A DNA stretch of 64,000 nt from Dendrolimus kikuchii (Eukaryota > Arthropoda > Insecta > Lepidoptera > Lasiocampidae): NCBI GenBank assembly GCA_019925095.2, contig CM034389.1, positions 15,630,435 to 15,694,434 on the forward strand. Reading direction: 5' to 3'. Positions 10,747-22,738 of the stretch are shown one piece after another (positions within the stretch are counted from its first letter, which is position 1; each line of letters opens with the position of its first letter). The translations under genes were made by a program, and so were the position numbers. The notes under the pieces were generated by a model that was not told the DNA's origin, did not search any database, and worked only from the letters and a program-made list of their open reading frames with translations.

Positions 10747-13700
10747 TCACTTCTTGGTATTATATGCCAATTTTTGGGTACAAACTGATATTTCTGCCTG
10801 ATGGTATGAAAGATTAGCAAAACTATCTTCAATATTTGTAGTCATTGGTTTTGGACCTATTTCTCTATGAGTATGCTTTATAATTGTGGGCCTGGGTATA
10901 GATGACAATGTCTGGGTGCAGCTTTTAGGTATCTTTTTATCCTCTGGTAGATCAATCTAAAAATATTTAAAAAATAACAAGAATAATTTATAGCTATGTA
11001 ACAATTCTCAAGTGGGCTTAACCAAGATTAGTATAAAAATAAATGGTGAATTTATTTAATTTCTCAGTTTTCTCTTCACAACTTTGTATATTATTAATCA
11101 ATTTGCTATTTAAGTACTTATGAGACCTAGGAGCATATATTGACAGCTCTTGGAGAATCACTTTAGTGAAACTGACATGTGTTTGTATCTATTGGCACAT
11201 GTCTATGTTAATAATATTATAAATATTTGTATTTTTGTATGTTTGTAATGAATAAACTCAAAAATACTAGATCTATTTCAAAAATTCTTTTACTATTACA
11301 ATGCTACATTATGCCTGAGTAACATAGGCTAGATTTATATATTTATCCCAAAATGTTTAAAAAATAAATGTCCACCTGTCTGAAGCCAGGATGGGCCGCT
11401 AGCCTTAGATAAACTGGTTGGTGTAAAACATAATGCAAACTTCCAGAATATTAGTCTTCTGCTTGTCCTATTTGTAATAAAAAACTGAGGAACCACCAGA
11501 CACACAGGTACTCCTCATTCTTTCTAACCTAAGTCCGGTCAAAGAAGCAAAAATTTTTTATTGTTGGATCAGTAACACTCATTCTATTTCTTGATTCAAA
11601 CTATCTTTTTAAGATATGACTCTCGAAAATAACTTTGAGCTTAGCTAGATAATTTTAATACATAATACACGCTAGGGAATTAGAATGTTTCTTTGTTGAC
11701 AATCTGACAATGTCAAAATGAAAAATGATGTCACTGTTCCATTTGAACTAGCCTTCTGTTTTGCAATTTTAAATATCCTGCACATTTTTAACACTTTATA
11801 TTAATTAAAATCTGTAAATTAAAGGAATTAAATAAAAAATAACAGACAAATAATTCTACAGCAATAGAGACATTGTATAAAAAATTGACTCATACTTGAA
11901 TTACATGCATATTCTGTATTGGCAAGCGGTCTATATGTTTTCCATGACTGGGTTGGGAAACAACCAAATATCATGAAACTTAGTAACATTTTATAAATTA
12001 GATGAACTTGATAGAATACACCTTATACTGGAGAATGGGATTAATTTTTGTGGGATACACACATTTAGAGTTTATATGAGTGAAGCTGAATAAATAAATT
12101 TAAAAATAGTGTTCTTACCAACTTTGTTACTTTTGCACTCCTGTAAGCAATCAAAGGCAATTTTATATTTTCCTTATTTGCTGGCTTAATATAGTTTCTG
12201 CCAAGTTGAGGTATTAATGATAAGCCTGTTAGAGTTTTCTTATGATGAACATTTTGGACTAATGGTGTTTGAGGGCTCTGATGAATGTATGCAGCTACTG
12301 GACTCATTATGTCTTGGTATTTTGGAGTATTAGATTTCTTCATAGGAGTTACACAAGTTTTCTTACTGGAGTGAGGGGTATTGCTTGAAGTTTTCACTGT
12401 AGGTTTTGATTTAATACTTGTTAAGGGAGTCTTAAATACATCTTTGTCTGTAAACTGATTATTTCTTTTTATTGGAGTGACACTAGCAGTCACATAGGCT
12501 ATGTTATTTGATTCATGTAACTTTACATTTTGTTCTTGGAGGACATTTGAATGAATGTTTTGAATTGAATCAACTATAGGTGATTGAGACTTTTGCTTTG
12601 TTTCTAACTTGATTATATCTTCTTTATTTATATTTCCAAGCACTTTCTTATAAGTCAGATCATCTTTTGAATTTATTTTTTGAGGAGATAAACACAACTT
12701 ATTAACAAATTCTTCCATTTCAAGAAAACTAGCATCTGATGTTCTGTGGTCTACACAAGGTGAATTCAAATTTGGTTGGGAATGTACTTCAATAATTTTT
12801 AAGATAGTGTTTTGGTCTTCTTTTTCAATATCAAATGTGTTAATACTGGAATTTAATTCATCATGGAAATCACTATTAGCACACCTGAAACACAAATTAA
12901 AAATAATACTACCCATAGAAGATCCAGGCTCAGTATTCTACTTATAGTTTTGAAGGACTGGATAGAATACAATAAACTTAAGTTTTCTTTTATTGTAATT
13001 CTTTATAAATATTAAATTCATAGTCGTATTATGGACAGTTGCAATGAAAATACACTGGCACTCATGTTTTAATGAGAATCATTCCTAAATGTCTAGTAAA
13101 ATAAACATTATTCATCCATTGCAGCAGATAATTTAAAAACCCTCTGTGGCATGTTAAAAATATAATTTAAGAGTAAACCGGCTAATGTCGTTTAGAAAAG
13201 TTATGAATTCTTACTATGGAGGGTCTCTACCCTCCATAGTTCTTACAGAGGAAAAGATAAATAGGGTGTAAATCTATAGATGTTTGATACATGAATTTTC
13301 AGTAGCGGGGTGGTGGGCAGGCATACTTACTACTACTGCAACCCCTATTGTCCGGAGATCTTGAAATATTAAGTTTTAATAAACATAGTCACACTTATTA
13401 TTTCACTTATATCATAGGTCTAAAGTTGAACAATCCTTTCAAAATCTAAAAGAAATCCAGTAATCGACAGAAAAGAACCAAAAAGCAGTGCAAGTCGTAA
13501 AAAAATGAAGAAAAACACATCCAGTCACTGGTCGCAACTTTTAACTACCCATCACAATAATATTAGTGAAAAAATAGGTGAGGTTATGTTTAGCTAAAAT
13601 TAAAATTTCAAAACCTCTGAACCTTAGGGGTTGCCGAAAAAGTAAGTATACCTCCCCCAACACACTGCGCCCATCCACTAAGTACTTAAATTCGTGCACC

Positions 13701-13831
13701 GAATATCCGAGTTGCAGTCTAATTACCAACCTTGCTCTGCCTGAAAATATGTGTTTCTTAACTTCTGTCATAGTTAATTTGCCAATGAAAATTTCGTCGT
13801 CACTCAAGTCATTTCCACTAGCGAGAGACAT
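10747..13831 (-). CDS. Three-exon gene, S/TP-rich cell-cycle-type protein
   Basis: Model: exon 1 at 13831-13731 (ATG at 13831, phase-2 end, weak GTTGGT donor), exon 2 at 12884-12119 (acceptor TTTGTGTTTCAG, donor GTAAGA, phase 0), exon 3 at 10956-10747 (acceptor TTTTTAG, stop TGA). The lengths 101, 766 and 210 nt add to 359 codons with no internal stop. Residues 1-20 carry an acidic SDDEIFIGKLT motif that reminds me of the N-terminus of GTSE1-type microtubule proteins. The middle has repeated proline-directed sites (VTPIK, FKTPL, VTPMK, NTPK, MSPVA, SPQTP) and a KPANKEN segment. There is no transmembrane segment and no enzyme motif. This suggests a phosphoregulated, largely disordered nuclear or cytoskeletal protein; the product is not identified. 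Exon 1 could instead end at a GAG/GTATAC site, but that breaks the frame unless another exon exists. Confidence 0.7.
13213..13240. repeat. Perfect 12-bp hairpin in intron 1
   Basis: ACTATGGAGGGT (13213-13224) and its exact complement (13229-13240) flank CTCT. It lies in the predicted first intron of the minus-strand gene. Confidence 0.8.
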
Positions 13832-14664
13832 TTTCTATCCGTAAAAGATGCAAAACGTATTGAAACAAGTTATTGGACCTAACCACAATGATATTTAAGT
13901 CTATATTTTAAATGTTGTAAGAGCTTCTAGTTCTGCATTATATTATCACAGACTACTATAGAATACTACAATAATTATAATTATAATAAACTGTTTCTAC
14001 TTTTTAAACTTTGTATCAGTTTACTTGAGTTTACTTACTATTATTTTTAAATATCGAAATAACAGGCGACCAACGAGCACACGTATCATACGACCATAGA
14101 CGATGAGTTTTTGTCATTTTATTCGCCACTATGACAGGCAAAGGAGTTGAGTCTATCCAGTTTATTTAATATTGCTCAGTATCCACCAGATCTTAATAAA
14201 AAGGCTTTTAATTAATGACTGATACCAAACAATGGATACCTTATGGTAAACTCGAGAAGCACATTTCACTATACCAAATAGAATATAAATAAAGCCGTCA
14301 CTTTCGATAATTGCCTAAACTCTAGCAACTAAATCTTGGAACTGGTTTTAACCTCTGTCATCATGTGTTTGTGTGTGCGACTAAAAACTTGTCATACCAC
14401 AGGGCTGCACTTTGGCGGCGTGTTGCAAAAATAGTTCGAATCCGGTTTATTCAACCAAACCTATTTATTGAAATGTTGTTCCCAGAAGCCGTTTAATTAA
14501 GCTAAAAGTGAGAATAAACCGAAAAGAAGTTCCTGTATCTCTATACATATATAACCTGACCTAACGTCTAGAACACAAACTACTATGGATACTACGTATG
14601 TCTAGAACGAGAACTAATTGTTTTGCCTTCTGGCAATATTCTATTTTATCTGTATTTAAGGTCA
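13832..14664. other. Upstream region of the 10747-13831 gene
   Basis: Presumed promoter and 5' untranslated region of the minus-strand gene plus intergenic DNA. No TATA box or initiator could be assigned with confidence. Confidence 0.35.
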
Positions 14665-14821
14665 GTCAATCAATAGTTGTAGGATATTAATAGTTTTTGA
14701 GTAGCAATTATGTGTTTTGTGAGAAATATGAACTGTAAAGTCAAATGTGGCCTTTTGAGTTGTCACAAGAACTCCGTTGAATGGCACTAGCTGATAACCT
14801 ACAGTTCAGCTGTGCTACACA

Positions 14822-17800
14822 CAGGGCTGGGCAAAATACATGGTTTCCTTTAATTGAAATACAAATTACAAAATACTCTCTCGCATGTATTTAAAATACG
14901 AAATACAAAATACTTTTAAGTCGGGTATTTAAAATATAAAATACAAAATACAGCATTTCAACTATATGTATTTAAAATACAAAATACAAATTACAAAATA
15001 CAAAATACCGTCAGGTGTTAGGTTATGTAAATAAAATACTCTCAAAAATCAAATAATAATTATTATTAGGTCCCTTGCCTATGAAATTGGCGTTTTTTCT
15101 GAAATAAGTTAACCTAATTTTATTATATTTTTTTTTATTCTAATCTCCACGGCCTTGAAGATAGGGACCTTTCCATCTTGTAAGTACGCGTAGATTTTGG
15201 TGGTTCCACCCGGATCTATGCGTTCTTATATCGGTCCCATGGCAGGGAATGCGCAAGGACTGAAACAGCTCGCTTTTTTGAACACGTTCAGGAGGTGACC
15301 GACAAAGTTTTTGGGCAGTATCTTTCAGCAGAGGTAGTCATACTCGGGAATTTTAATGCTCATCACGCTGAGTAGTTGAGTTCCGTGAGAACTGCTCTGC
15401 CAGGGACTACTGCCTACGATTTTGCTCTCGCCCATGGATTCGCTCAGGTGATTACGGAGTTTACCCGAATACCGAATAGTGTGGATCATGAGCCTTCTTT
15501 GCTGGATCTTCTGCTGACCACACACCCGGAGAAATACCAGATCTCCATCAGTGCTCTACTGGGAACCTCTGATCATTGTCTGGTATCTTCGGTGGTGCCC
15601 CTTCCTATTCCCGATCGGACTCGTCCCGGTGGACGACGGAAGGTGTGGCGATACAAGTCAGCAAGTTGGGATGGACTCCGGGAATTCTATGCATCCTACC
15701 CATGGAGGCAGTTATGTTTCTCGTCGGAAGATTGTGATCCGAGCACAGACCCGATCGCCGCTGTAGTACTGCAGGGAATAGAATGTTTAATTCCAAACTC
15801 AACTGTACCTATTGATGGTACGACTAAACCACCATGGTTCGATAAGTCCAGCAGTGAGGCTGTAAAGCTAAAAGCAACAGGCTTATCGAGCCTGGACTGC
15901 AGTGCGGGCTCGTCAGGATCCAAGTTCCTCTAACCTGAAAAAGATACACAATGCCGCCCCCAGGTCCCTAAAAAAACAGCGTAAAATTCGATTACATCGA
16001 CAGAATTGGTGAGCGCCTCTCTAGCTACTCTTCTGGGACTTGACCTTTTTGGGCCCTCATCAAAGCTGTCCAAGGAAACTTGTCGGGCGTCTCTTCCACC
16101 TCTGCGCACAGTGGAAGACCGTCTGGTACACGCCACCAAAGATAAAGTCAATCTTCTGGGTGAAATCTTTGCGGCCAATTCAACTCTTGAGACATAGGAG
16201 AAACTCCACCTACAATCCCTGTGTGAGTCTAGAATGTCGGAGGTGCGCTTTACTCAAAAAGCAGTCCGATGTGCTCTCTTCTCCCTCGACGTCAAAAAGT
16301 CTTCTGGCCCTGATGGCATTCTTGCCATTGTGCTGCAGACGTGTTTAGCTGAACTGTCCCCAGCCAGTCCTTGCCTGACGTTTCACTCTCTCTTACTACA
16401 AGGGTTGTGTCCTTGCTTCGTGGAAGATTGCCCACGTGCACCTTGTCCCCAAAAAAGGGTACGTAACAGACACGTCGAATAGGCCTATAGCAATAACCTT
16501 TTTGCTCTCAATAGTGATGGAGCGCATTATCAACGCGCAGCTCCTGTGTTACGTCGAAGATTACCATCTGCTAAACGATCGGCAATACGGCTTCCGTCAC
16601 AGACGCTCAGCTCAAGATCTCTTGGTTTACCTAACCCACCGTTGGGCTGAAGCCATTGAGAGCAAAGGGGAAGCACTGGCAGTTAGTCTAGAATTCTAGA
16701 TATTGCTAAGGCCTTCGACCGGATCTGGCACAGGGCTCTTCTATCGGAGCGGCCATCGTATGAAATACCCGAAGGGCCTTGCACCTGGCTATCCATCTCT
16801 TTTGATGAGCGCAGCATTCAAGTCGTTGTCGACGGTTGTTGCTCAAGTTTCAAGCCCATCAACGCTGGTGTGCCCCAGGGTTGTGTGCTATCGCCAACGT
16901 TGTTCATCTTACATATCATTGATATGTTGTCTATTCGCAACATTCATTCCAATGCGGATGACAGCACAGGCGATGCGCAGTACTCTGGTCGTGCAAACGT
17001 CCCTCGATCATTTGTGGAGGAAAGTTGGGTTAGACTTGTATCTGACGTAGAGTATTCCTTAGAGAGAGTCTCTGAATGGGGGAGACAAAACTTTGTCCAT
17101 TTCAACCCCAAGAAGACATAGGTCTACGTATTCTCTGCCAAAAAAACTCCATTCGAGCAATCGCTTCAGTTCCAAGGAACTCCCCTTACCGCCTCCAAGA
17201 GTATTGGGATCTTCAGTGTTGACATCGCGAACGATGTTCAGGGGCCATCTTGAAGGCAAGGCAAAACTCGCCTCTAAGAAGCTGGGAATGTTAAACCCGT
17301 CCAAGCAGTACTTCACACCGCGGCAACGCTTTGTGCTTTGTAAAACCCAGGTGAGCCCGCATATGGAGTACTGCTCACACTTTTGGGCTGGAGCACCTGG
17401 CTACCAACTCGATCCCCTAGACTGTATTCAACGTCGAGCCGTTCACGTTGTTGATGATCCCATACTCACAGATGGTCTAGATACGCTTGGCCTTATGAGA
17501 GACTTCGCTCTCTCTACGTATTCTACTGACTGTATAACGGGGAGTATTCGGAAGAACTGTATAGAATGGTGTATTCGTCCTCTTTCTACCACCGAACCGC
17601 TCACCATGTGTTGGGATTTCACCCCCACTTCCTTAAGCCGCTTCGCTCATGTACGCAACGGTTCTGTAGAACCTTTTTCCTGCATACCGTGGGGATTTGG
17701 AATGAGCTCCCAGCCGAGGTTTTTCCACAGCGCTACGATATGGAGTTTTTCAAAAAGGGTGTCATAAAATTTCTTCGAGGCTGGCAGCGGGTTGATGAAA

Positions 17801-18503
17801 TCTCTGGTGTTGCAAATGTCCATAAGCGACAGTAACCGCTTTCCATCAGGTGGGCCGTCAGCCTGTCTGTTGTACTCCAGCTATAAAGAAAGGTCGAAAT
17901 TTCCAGAATGGAAGCGGGCAAACCAATAACAAGTGGTACGTTCATTGTAGTGTTCGCTCATAAAGGTTGTTGATGTTGATTGTCACTCTTGCCGCGTTGC
18001 TGCCACGACGGTACTCTTATTCCATAATTACTCGAATTTTTAACTATCCATGATGATGAAAAAGATTCAAATGCGAAGAAAACATAACACTTATCAATAA
18101 ACAAATGACTAATTTAAAAAAAAGAATTTCATGTTTTCAAAGTAAAATTAATTTGAAATTATATATCTTAGCGAAACAAAAATATTTCTTTTAAATGGCC
18201 AGTACTGCAGAACTTACCTAATATTTAGCAGTCACCATTTTCTTATGAAACTTATGAAAGCTATCGAGCGCTATTTTCTGAAGAACACACCCATCAATAA
18301 GGTAGCTAAATGTATTTTGTGAAATGTATTTTGCAACCATAAGTATTTGAAATACTAATTACAAAATACCTCAGCGTCATGTATTTGAAATACTAATTAC
18401 AAATTACATTTTTAAGAAGTAATTGAAATACAAATACAAAATACGTATTTGTATTTCAATTACGTATTTCAATTACAAGTATTTCAAATACTGCCCAACC
18501 CTG
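14822..18503. mobile_element. Non-autonomous hAT element with 8-bp target duplication
   Basis: The termini are CAGGGCTGGGCA (14822-14833) and TGCCCAACCCTG (18492-18503), an 11/12 inverted match typical of hAT ends. They are flanked by perfect 8-bp direct repeats GCTACACA at 14814-14821 and 18504-18511, the target length of the hAT superfamily. The element interior (14834-15144 and 17892-18491) is built of AAATAC-rich repeats and codes for nothing. A 2.75-kb LINE copy (15145-17891) sits inside it. Confidence 0.85.
15145..17891 (+). mobile_element. 5'-truncated, dead CR1/Jockey-like LINE copy
   Basis: Aligns along its length with 50927-53689. The endonuclease half is readable at 15376-15933 (GTSDHCLVSSVV near 15560). 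The reverse transcriptase half follows in several frames (SSGPDGI near 16300, RQYGFRHRRSAQDLLVYL near 16580, VLSPTLFI near 16890). Multiple frameshifts and stops break it. The catalytic box reads NADD instead of YADD near 16960. It ends with the family's short 3' tail, GGGCCGTCAGCCTGTCTGTT, then an ActATAAA end. It was inserted into the hAT element, so it is younger than that element. Confidence 0.8.
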
Positions 18504-18740
18504 GCTACACATAGGTTTATGAAAATGAAGAAACTACATTGAATCTAAGATCTGGCTGAAAAGCCTAGCTGCCAAGCCATAAAATAAAAAAAAACATAAA
18601 CAAAGCGAATGTATCCATGTTATAATTATATTTATATTATATTATATTTTAATTTTAACGTTGATTCGAGTCTAAAATCCGGTAAAAAATACGCATGTAA
18701 CAATATCAAGTTTCACGTGAATAGGGATTTTTAAAATTTA

Positions 18741-19951
18741 AAATGCTTTTAAAGAATGGCACCGAAATTTATGCGGAACTGATACAGAGTCCCAGCTGTC
18801 CTCCAAAGAAAAATACAAACAAATAAATAAGCAAGTAAAACAGGCGGTGGCTACAGCAAAAGCTAGCGTTCAGAATAAACTATGCAAGATGTATTGCGAA
18901 AGATGAAGAATGATAAAGCAGTGGGACCAGATGGTATCCCTATCGAAGTATGGAAGATGTTAGGTGAGGATGGAAGGATGTGGCTGGCAGCACAACAGAT
19001 GCCATATTTTCAATACGACAACTAATGGAAAAATACAGACAGGTACATAAAAATCTCCATATGGTGTTCATAGATCTTGAGAAAGCATACGATCGCGTCC
19101 CCCGAGAAGTTCTGTGGTGGGTCCTCAGAGCGAAAGGTGTGCCAGAGAAGTACGTAAGACTGATAGAAAGCATGTATGAGAATGTTAGTACACAAGTCCG
19201 CTCTGCAGTAGGAACCACGAACAAGTTCCCTGTGAGGGTAGGTTTGCACCAGGGATCCGCTTTAAGTCCTTACCTGTTTCTGCTGGTCATGGATGCACTG
19301 ACCGCAGAGGTACAGGATGAGGCCCCCTGGTGCATGCTCTTCGCAGATGATATTGTCCTGGTGGATGAAGATGGGGTAGCACTTCAAAACAAACTAAACA
19401 GGTGGCGGCAAGCGCTAGAGGGCGTTGGATTAAAAATCAGCAGAACCAAAACCGAATACCTGTTTTGTGATTTCGGCGGGACCTCTAGTGCTGTGCCTCT
19501 TAAACTACAATCAGTCACACTACCATGTAACCCCGAATTCAAATACCTTGGTTCACTACTGCAGAATAATTGTGATATAGAGAGGGATGTAAGGAGAAGA
19601 ATAAATGTAGCATGGCTGAAGTGGAGACAGGTAACCGGTGTGACGTGCGACAAACTAATGCCACTGAAACTAAAAGGTCAAATATATAAATCTATCATAC
19701 GACCAGTCATGAGTTGGTATGGGCATATAATGAGGAGAGATGAAAGTCACGTGACAAAAAGAATGTTATACTACAAGATCGATGGGTACAAATTTAAAGG
19801 TAGACCAAAAAAAAGATGGATGGATTGTGTGAAGGATGACATGATGATATGCGGTGTGACAGAAGAGGTATGTCAGAATAGAAGAGTGTGGAAGGAAAAG
19901 ACATATTGTGCCGAGCCCAAGTAATTGGGATATGGTGAAAGAAAAGAAGAA
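18741..19951 (+). mobile_element. RTE-clade LINE copy with 17-bp target duplication
   Basis: GGGATTTTTAAAATTTA at 18724-18740 and again at 19952-19968 brackets the insertion exactly. The interior is a collapsed RTE element: an A/K-rich linker, a KAVGPDG motif near 18920, the RT core from 18980, and the C-terminal GRPKKRW block, ending at the CCCAAGTAATTGGGATATGG tail with a GAAAGAAAAGAAGAAGG end. Confidence 0.8.
18980..19924 (+). pseudogene. RTE reverse transcriptase, internally deleted
   Basis: The open frame holds the RT palm: FIDLEKAYDRVP near residue 30, LHQGSALSPYLF near residue 90, and the catalytic box FADDIVL near residue 122, all with their acidic residues. After about residue 225 (YKSIIRPVM) the text jumps straight to SWYGHIMRRDES, skipping the roughly 80 residues expected between them in RTE proteins. 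The endonuclease domain and the first RT motifs are also missing upstream. The frame is open, but the element cannot encode a complete enzyme. Its function would have been target-primed reverse transcription in the nucleus. The deletions may pre-date insertion, since the target duplication is intact. Confidence 0.75.
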
Positions 19952-20616
19952 GGGATTTTTAAAATTTACCAAGGATGTCTAGTGGAATTTTGAACCAAAA
20001 ATCTTCTCGTTATAATTCGACGATATTTATCAAAGAACAGCCGGCATGATAGGTTTGTAATAGTTAGTTTAGCTTCTTTAATCAAATAATTGTTCTGTTT
20101 ACTATCACAAGGTATTAAAGCTCTTGCTTACAAAATTATAGTCATTATTATTAAAGTAAACATGTTATGTTCAACAACATCAGGTTATGTTCAACCAAAA
20201 TGGGTACCTTGGAACTAAAGCAACTTGATACTCGCACGATGTTTGATGTCGCACTAAAAATAACTAGTAAGTATCGAAATTACTTTTGACCAACATTAGA
20301 GTTGCTAGAGTTTAGACATATTTGCGAAAATGGTGCCCCTATTATTTTCTACTTTATTTTGCCATCCTGTACTAAAGCTATAACTAGTTCGACTTTTTTA
20401 CCAAGCCTTGCTAGCTACTCTAATATTATCTCAAGAGTAATTTTGATACTCTGTATTAAGTTTTCGTATCATGTTAAACAGTTTGCAAGTATCAAGTTGC
20501 ATTGTTTACTCAATATAACCTGGCCATAATGTCTAAAACATGAACTATTTTTTTTCCTTGTGTCAATTCGGCTATCTTATCTGTAGTTAATATTAATAAA
20601 TTATAAACAAAGGGAG

Positions 20617-20630
20617 TTTTTGGCGGGAAC
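20617..20630 (+). promoter_or_regulatory. E2F-like site
   Basis: TTTTTGGCGGGAAC contains a perfect TTTSGCGGGAA-type E2F consensus. No gene start is confidently assigned next to it, so it may be chance. It lies just left of the second duplication copy and is not found in the first. Confidence 0.3.
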
Positions 20631-20694
20631 TGAAAGGAGATGTTGTGCTGTGCAGTTTTATTTTCTAAAAATGTGTAAAATTACTCTGAAATGA

Positions 20695-21410
20695 ACAATA
20701 GTTGTAGGATATTGATAGTTTTTGAGTAGTAATTATATGTTTTTGTGAGAAATGTGAACTGTATAGTCAAATGTGGCCTTATGAGTTTTCACAAGAACTC
20801 CGTTGAATGGTGTGGATTGTAGCCTACAATACAACTGCGCCTGGCTTAAAGGCCTAGTTGCCAAGCCTTAAACATAAAAAATCATATATATAAACAAAGT
20901 TCATGTTCTTTTAATTTAACGTTGATCTACATGTAAAATCCATTAAAAATAATTCAAAATCTATAAAAAAATACTATGACTCACATGAGCAGTGATTTTT
21001 AAAGTTTACCAAGGATGTCTACTGGAATTTGAAGAACATTTTTTTTGTCAGAATTCGACAACATTTATCAAAGAACCGCCAACATGACAGGTGGAATGTG
21101 TGTGTGTGTGTGTGGTGGAATGGTTCATTTAGCCTCTTTTGATCGAATGATTGTCCTACTAATCAGTTAAAAGACGTTATAAAGCTGTGGTTTACAAAAT
21201 TAATAGCCATAATTTTTGGTATTATTAAAGAAAACGTGATAGGATATGTTAACAAAATGTGTATATCGTAAATAAACCAACTTGATACTTACACTATATT
21301 CGAAATAATTTATACTAAAAGTTATAAGTAAATACCAAAACTACTCTCGTCATAATGTTGGGGTTCTAGAGTTCAGATAAATGTGCGAAGGTGGCGCCTC
21401 TATTTAATTT
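20695..21410 (+). repeat. Right, uninterrupted copy of the segmental duplication
   Basis: Continuous counterpart of the broken left copy (14665-20345). It shows what the left copy looked like before insertion, including the empty hAT and RTE target sites. A (TG)n run lies near 21098-21113. No coding exon was recognised. Confidence 0.7.
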
Positions 21411-22738
21411 CACTCTGGTCAACCTGCACAACGAATTTCACAATACAAGCAACACTTTAAACATTAAAATCTTTTTGACAGTAGGCAATAATATTCAAAA
21501 ATCAATTGCGGTGCAAGGGCGGGTGAGACGGTGAAACTGTTGACAGTTAGTGAAGTGCGTGAAATTGTTATTGAAGCAATGTTTTTAGTTTGATTTATTG
21601 TTTCAAAAACTTAACAATATGCAAAGATCAGGTAATTACTATTTCTCTCTCTAAGGTTAGACCTCTTAGTAGAATGAATAGCTAGGTACAGATTCGCGCC
21701 AAGTAGTAATTATTAACATTTAAAACAGCTAAAATCTTTAGTTGTCGAAGTGATCATCAAATACTAAATCTTCCCTAGGAATTCTAATAATTTAATATAT
21801 GATTTGACTTTCGTTCATATTGTCTTACAATAAATAAGATCAGTAAGAAATATCAATGGGCCATATTTGAGGATGATCGATGCTCAACAAAAAACTTTGT
21901 GTACAATGTAAATAAGTACTATTAACTTTCAAGCTATACCATTGTATTCCTTGGTAAAAACGTAGTGGTCATATTTTGCTTTAAATAAATTATGTTATGA
22001 TTGTCAGTTTTCGCATTAAAAAGAATTCTAAAAATTATTTAACAGTTTTTAATTTCAACATTGTATAACAATATCAATATAAACTGAAAATTCCCAGTAA
22101 ATTTTATCTTTTTCTGAGATATCTGGGCCAAATTTATTAATAATTATTTCTTAGTACTATTCTTGAATATAGAGTTTTATAAGTCACATTTTTTAATCTA
22201 TTCTGGTATAGACTTATATTTGACTATGATTTTGTGTGATGTAAAGTGGAAATTTGTTCTGTGATAGAGAATGCTAAACCAGAAACTACTTATTCAAACA
22301 GAATCCAGGTTTTAGGCATAGCAAAAATACAGGTTGAATTAAATTTATTTATTGGCTAAAATACGGCATATACAGGTGATAACATTATATATTTGAGTTT
22401 TGTATTTTTTTAGTTTGACATGTAAATTAACCTTACATATTTGAAATTTCTCGAAACTTCTGCTATGTAATGGTATATATTACTTATCATAATATAATAA
22501 AAATTACACTATAGTCTCTTTCTTAAGTCAAAGTACTATTTAAATTAAAAAACAGCATAACTTTTTACTTCACACAGATTTTGACAAATAGCTTTTTTGC
22601 AGTGAACGTGATGAAAATGGTTATAAAACATTTAATTATTAAATGTAATATGGTTTGATGCCTTGTTGTATGTTCACAATTTAGCGTAACCAATCTGTGG
22701 ATATGTCATGAAGTCTTGTTTGATGAAATATTACAGGT
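21411..22738. other. Non-coding flank
   Basis: AT-rich. ATGCAAAGATCAG followed by GTAATTAC at about 21619 resembles a tiny first exon with a donor, but no compatible downstream exon was found. Otherwise this is the 3' flank of the small gene at 22739-23188. Confidence 0.35.

Larger units (their letters stand above)
14665..20345 (+). repeat. Left copy of a tandem segmental duplication, interrupted
   Basis: Segments 14665-14821, about 18512-18740 and about 19969-20345 together align, in order and orientation, with 20695-21410 (for example AATAGTTGTAGGATATT, AAATGTGGCCTT, ACAAGAACTCCGTTGAATGG, TTTACCAAGGATGTCTA, and TTTATCAAAGAAC followed by cgcc). Two insertions, 14822-18503 and 18741-19951, split this copy only. 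They therefore post-date the duplication or hit one copy. Confidence 0.75.
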
